Shown: piece after piece, positions 62,502-64,000 of the stretch
How positions within the stretch are numbered: position 1 is the first letter of the stretch
Layout: the number at the start of each line of letters is the position of its first letter
Origin: Legionella quinlivanii
GTDB taxonomy: Bacteria; Pseudomonadota; Gammaproteobacteria; Legionellales; Legionellaceae
DNA length: 64,000 nucleotides
Assembly: GCF_003265995.1 (NCBI RefSeq)
Contig: NZ_MVJN01000007.1
Coordinates: 185,107 to 249,106 of the forward strand
Direction of reading: 5' to 3'
Notes under the pieces: model-generated
Told to the model about the DNA's origin: nothing
Databases searched by the model: none
The model's input: only the letters and a program-made list of their open reading frames with translations
Position numbers and translations under genes: made by a program

Positions 62502-64000
62502 TTACAGAACATTCTCTTGTTGTGGGGGAGGATAAAAAGCGCTGACCAGATCGTCTATGGTATTGATTGGCTTGCCAGTCTGCAAAAACTCACTAAGTGC
62601 GCCACCTGATTCTTTTATAAATTCCTTAAGACTTCGACCCAGGCTGCCTTGTTTGATGATTGCAAGATCATCAGGGGATAAATTATCGCCTCGTGTTATG
62701 GTCTCCAAAAAATTCGTAACGCTAGCTATTTTCTGAGGTCCACTGTACTGAGAGAAAAACGTTCTATGATAGTAGTTTGGCTTCGTATCTCGATCTGCTT
62801 TGTAGGTATTCAGGATACGCTTAAGTGTTTCAATCGGTTCACGTTTGTTCAAAGTATTTAACAAGTCATCGAAAGACTGCAGATCCTGATTTAATTCAAG
62901 GCTTATTGCCTGGCGATTATCCTCAAATACCTTGTTAAGTGTTGTATATAAACGGCCATTCTTAAGCGCTCCACGATCCTTGGCGGTGATGAAGCCATCT
63001 TTATTGCATATTGCATCAATAAAATGGTTTGCAGCGCCTAGTTTATCGTCTTCTGTATACTGACCCCATGAAATCCGATGCAGGGTTTTTCCTTTACCTT
63101 TACGGTCATCGTGGTATGTTTGCGCTTCTTTTATGAGCAAGTCCAATACAGAAGGGGGTTTGCCTGAATCGATTGGCTGTTCTTTATGCTGTTCTTCATC
63201 TGAATTCATTAATGGATGAATAGTCACAACTTGTGCTTCAGACTCAGCTTCCCGTTCTTGCTGCGCTTCCAGTTCACGAGCACGTTCAGCCTCCAGTCGG
63301 GCATTTTCTTCCGCCTGACGCCGTTCAACTGCCAGACGCGCCCGCTCGGCCTGTTGACGTCGTTCAGCTTCCTTTTCCTGGCGAGCACGCTCCTGCGCCT
63401 CAGCTTCCTGACGAGCCCGCTCTTGCTCCTGCCGTTGTTCGGCTTCCCTACGAGCACGTTCTTCCATTTGACGCCGTTCGGCTGCCAGTCGAGCTCGATC
63501 TGCTTGTTGACGTCGCTCAGCTTCCTGTTTGGCACGCTCTTCAGCCTGTTTCAGTGCTTCTTGTCTGGCACGTTCTTCAGCCTGCCGCTCAGCTTCCTGT
63601 TTGGCGAGCTCTTCAGCCTGCCGCTCAGCTTCCTGTTTGGCGAGTTCTTCAGCCTGCCGCTCAGCTTCCTGTTTGGCGAGCTCTTCAGCCTGCCGCTCAG
63701 CTTCCTGTTTGGCGAGTTCTTCAGCCTGCCGCTCAGCTTCCTGTTTGGCGGGCTCTTCAGCCTGCCGCTCAGCTTCCTGTTTGGCGAGCTCTTCAGCCTG
63801 CCGCTCAGCTTCCTGTTTGGCGAGCTCTTCAGCCTGCCGCTCAGCTTCCTGTTTGGCGAGCTCTTCAGCCTGCCGCTCAGCTTCCTGTTTGGCGAGCTCT
63901 TCAGCCTGCCGCTCAGCTTCCTGTTTGGCGAGCTCTTCAGCCTGCCGCTCAGCTTCCTGTTTGGCGAGCTCTTCAGCCTGCCGCTCAGCTTCCTGTTTGG
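62502..64000 (-). CDS. Large coiled-coil repeat protein with C-terminal duplicated domain (5' end outside window)
   Basis: The frame is open from the stop at 62502 to the window edge (about 500 codons) and has no in-frame start upstream of 63467 within the window; an ATG at 63467 is internal. N-terminal visible part: 11-12 copies of a 12-residue unit (EELAKQEAERQA), then irregular charged coiled coil (about 63200-63578) rich in Glu, Arg, Ala and Gln. The C-terminal about 215 residues contain two diverged copies of a roughly 70-residue unit (LIKEAQTYHDDRKGKGKTLH.. and ILNTYKADRDTKPNYYHRTF..). Family not recognised; composition resembles Legionella effectors or surface adhesins (inference). One repeat copy has Pro instead of Leu. 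Confidence 0.75.
   Translation of the reverse strand, partial: KQEAERQAEELAKQEAERQAEELAKQEAERQAEELAKQEAERQAEELAKQEAERQAEELAKQEAERQAEELAKQEAERQAEEPAKQEAERQAEELAKQEAERQAEELAKQEAERQAEELAKQEAERQAEELAKQEAERQAEERARQEALKQAEERAKQEAERRQQADRARLAAERRQMEERARREAEQRQEQERARQEAEAQERARQEKEAERRQQAERARLAVERRQAEENARLEAERARELEAQQEREAESEAQVVTIHPLMNSDEEQHKEQPIDSGKPPSVLDLLIKEAQTYHDDRKGKGKTLHRISWGQYTEDDKLGAANHFIDAICNKDGFITAKDRGALKNGRLYTTLNKVFEDNRQAISLELNQDLQSFDDLLNTLNKREPIETLKRILNTYKADRDTKPNYYHRTFFSQYSGPQKIASVTNFLETITRGDNLSPDDLAIIKQGSLGRSLKEFIKESGGALSEFLQTGKPINTIDDLVSAFYPPPQQENVL
63578..64000. repeat. 36-bp tandem repeats within the coiled-coil gene
   Basis: Unit beginning CAGCCTGCCGCTCAGCTTCC every 36 bases at 63578, 63614, 63650 and so on to 63974, so 11 full copies and a partial one at the window edge. 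Copies differ by only a few bases (gagctc/gagttc, one gggctc), which suggests recent expansion. Each encodes 12 residues in the minus frame, so changes in copy number keep the frame. Confidence 0.97.

Noticed and set aside
63224..63535. 103-residue minus-strand ORF
   Set aside because: Another frame of the same charged repeat region; the long frame with the folded C-terminus is the real one.
63578..64000. CRISPR array
   Set aside because: The 36-bp units are contiguous with no spacers and encode an open protein frame.

Overview
The window looks like chromosomal DNA of a Legionella-type gammaproteobacterium. The DNA is moderately AT-rich and every long gene is intact. Pointers to the genus are a secreted porin of the Legionella MOMP-like kind, ankyrin and leucine-rich-repeat proteins that resemble Dot/Icm effectors, a SulP transporter fused to carbonic anhydrase, and a Pseudomonas/Legionella-style flagellar gene order. 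The genus call is an inference from gene content; no rRNA or tRNA gene is present to test it.

Layout. 1-7 kb: end of alanine racemase, a glycine-zipper lipoprotein, a CBS protein, a thioredoxin/CcdA-like membrane protein next to a CDGSH iron-sulfur protein, lipoyl synthase, a DDAH-like hydrolase and a POT transporter. 7-16 kb (accessory): a 0.6-kb repeat-rich gap, an ankyrin protein, a GNAT/LuxR pair, a MOMP-like porin, SulP-carbonic anhydrase, an LRR protein and nested palindromic repeats. 16-24 kb: ttcA, a TolC-like protein, a Pcm-type methyltransferase, kbl-tdh (threonine to glycine), ettA and an L,D-transpeptidase lipoprotein. 24-34 kb: a minus-strand purine block read purL-purM-purQS-purC-purF-purD-purN-purE, covering most steps from PRPP to SAICAR but with no purK, and interrupted twice by the same palindromic repeat. 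34-38 kb: a hybrid histidine kinase coupled to a receiver-EAL protein. 38-42 kb: small orphan proteins and a pair resembling mycobacterial DprE1/DprE2. 42-53.5 kb: flagellar export, placement, sigma-28 and stator cluster (fliMNOPQR-flhBA-flhF-flhG-fliA-motAB-DUF2802) behind a well-spaced sigma-54 promoter. 53.6-57 kb: an orphan protein, then prfB (with its programmed +1 frameshift) overlapping lysS. 57-64 kb: a secreted alpha/beta hydrolase, a possible small RNA, a secreted Ig-like protein, an amino-acid permease, a small orphan, and a large minus-strand coiled-coil protein cut by the window edge and built from 36-bp tandem repeats.

The most interesting items are the PurQ fusion carrying one or two PurS-like domains, the DprE1/DprE2-like operon with alanine where the benzothiazinone-target cysteine lies in mycobacteria, the N-terminal-thioredoxin/CcdA-like protein adjoining a CDGSH protein, the 12-residue-repeat protein, the putative small RNA near 58.5 kb, and a dispersed palindromic repeat family with at least six clear copies.
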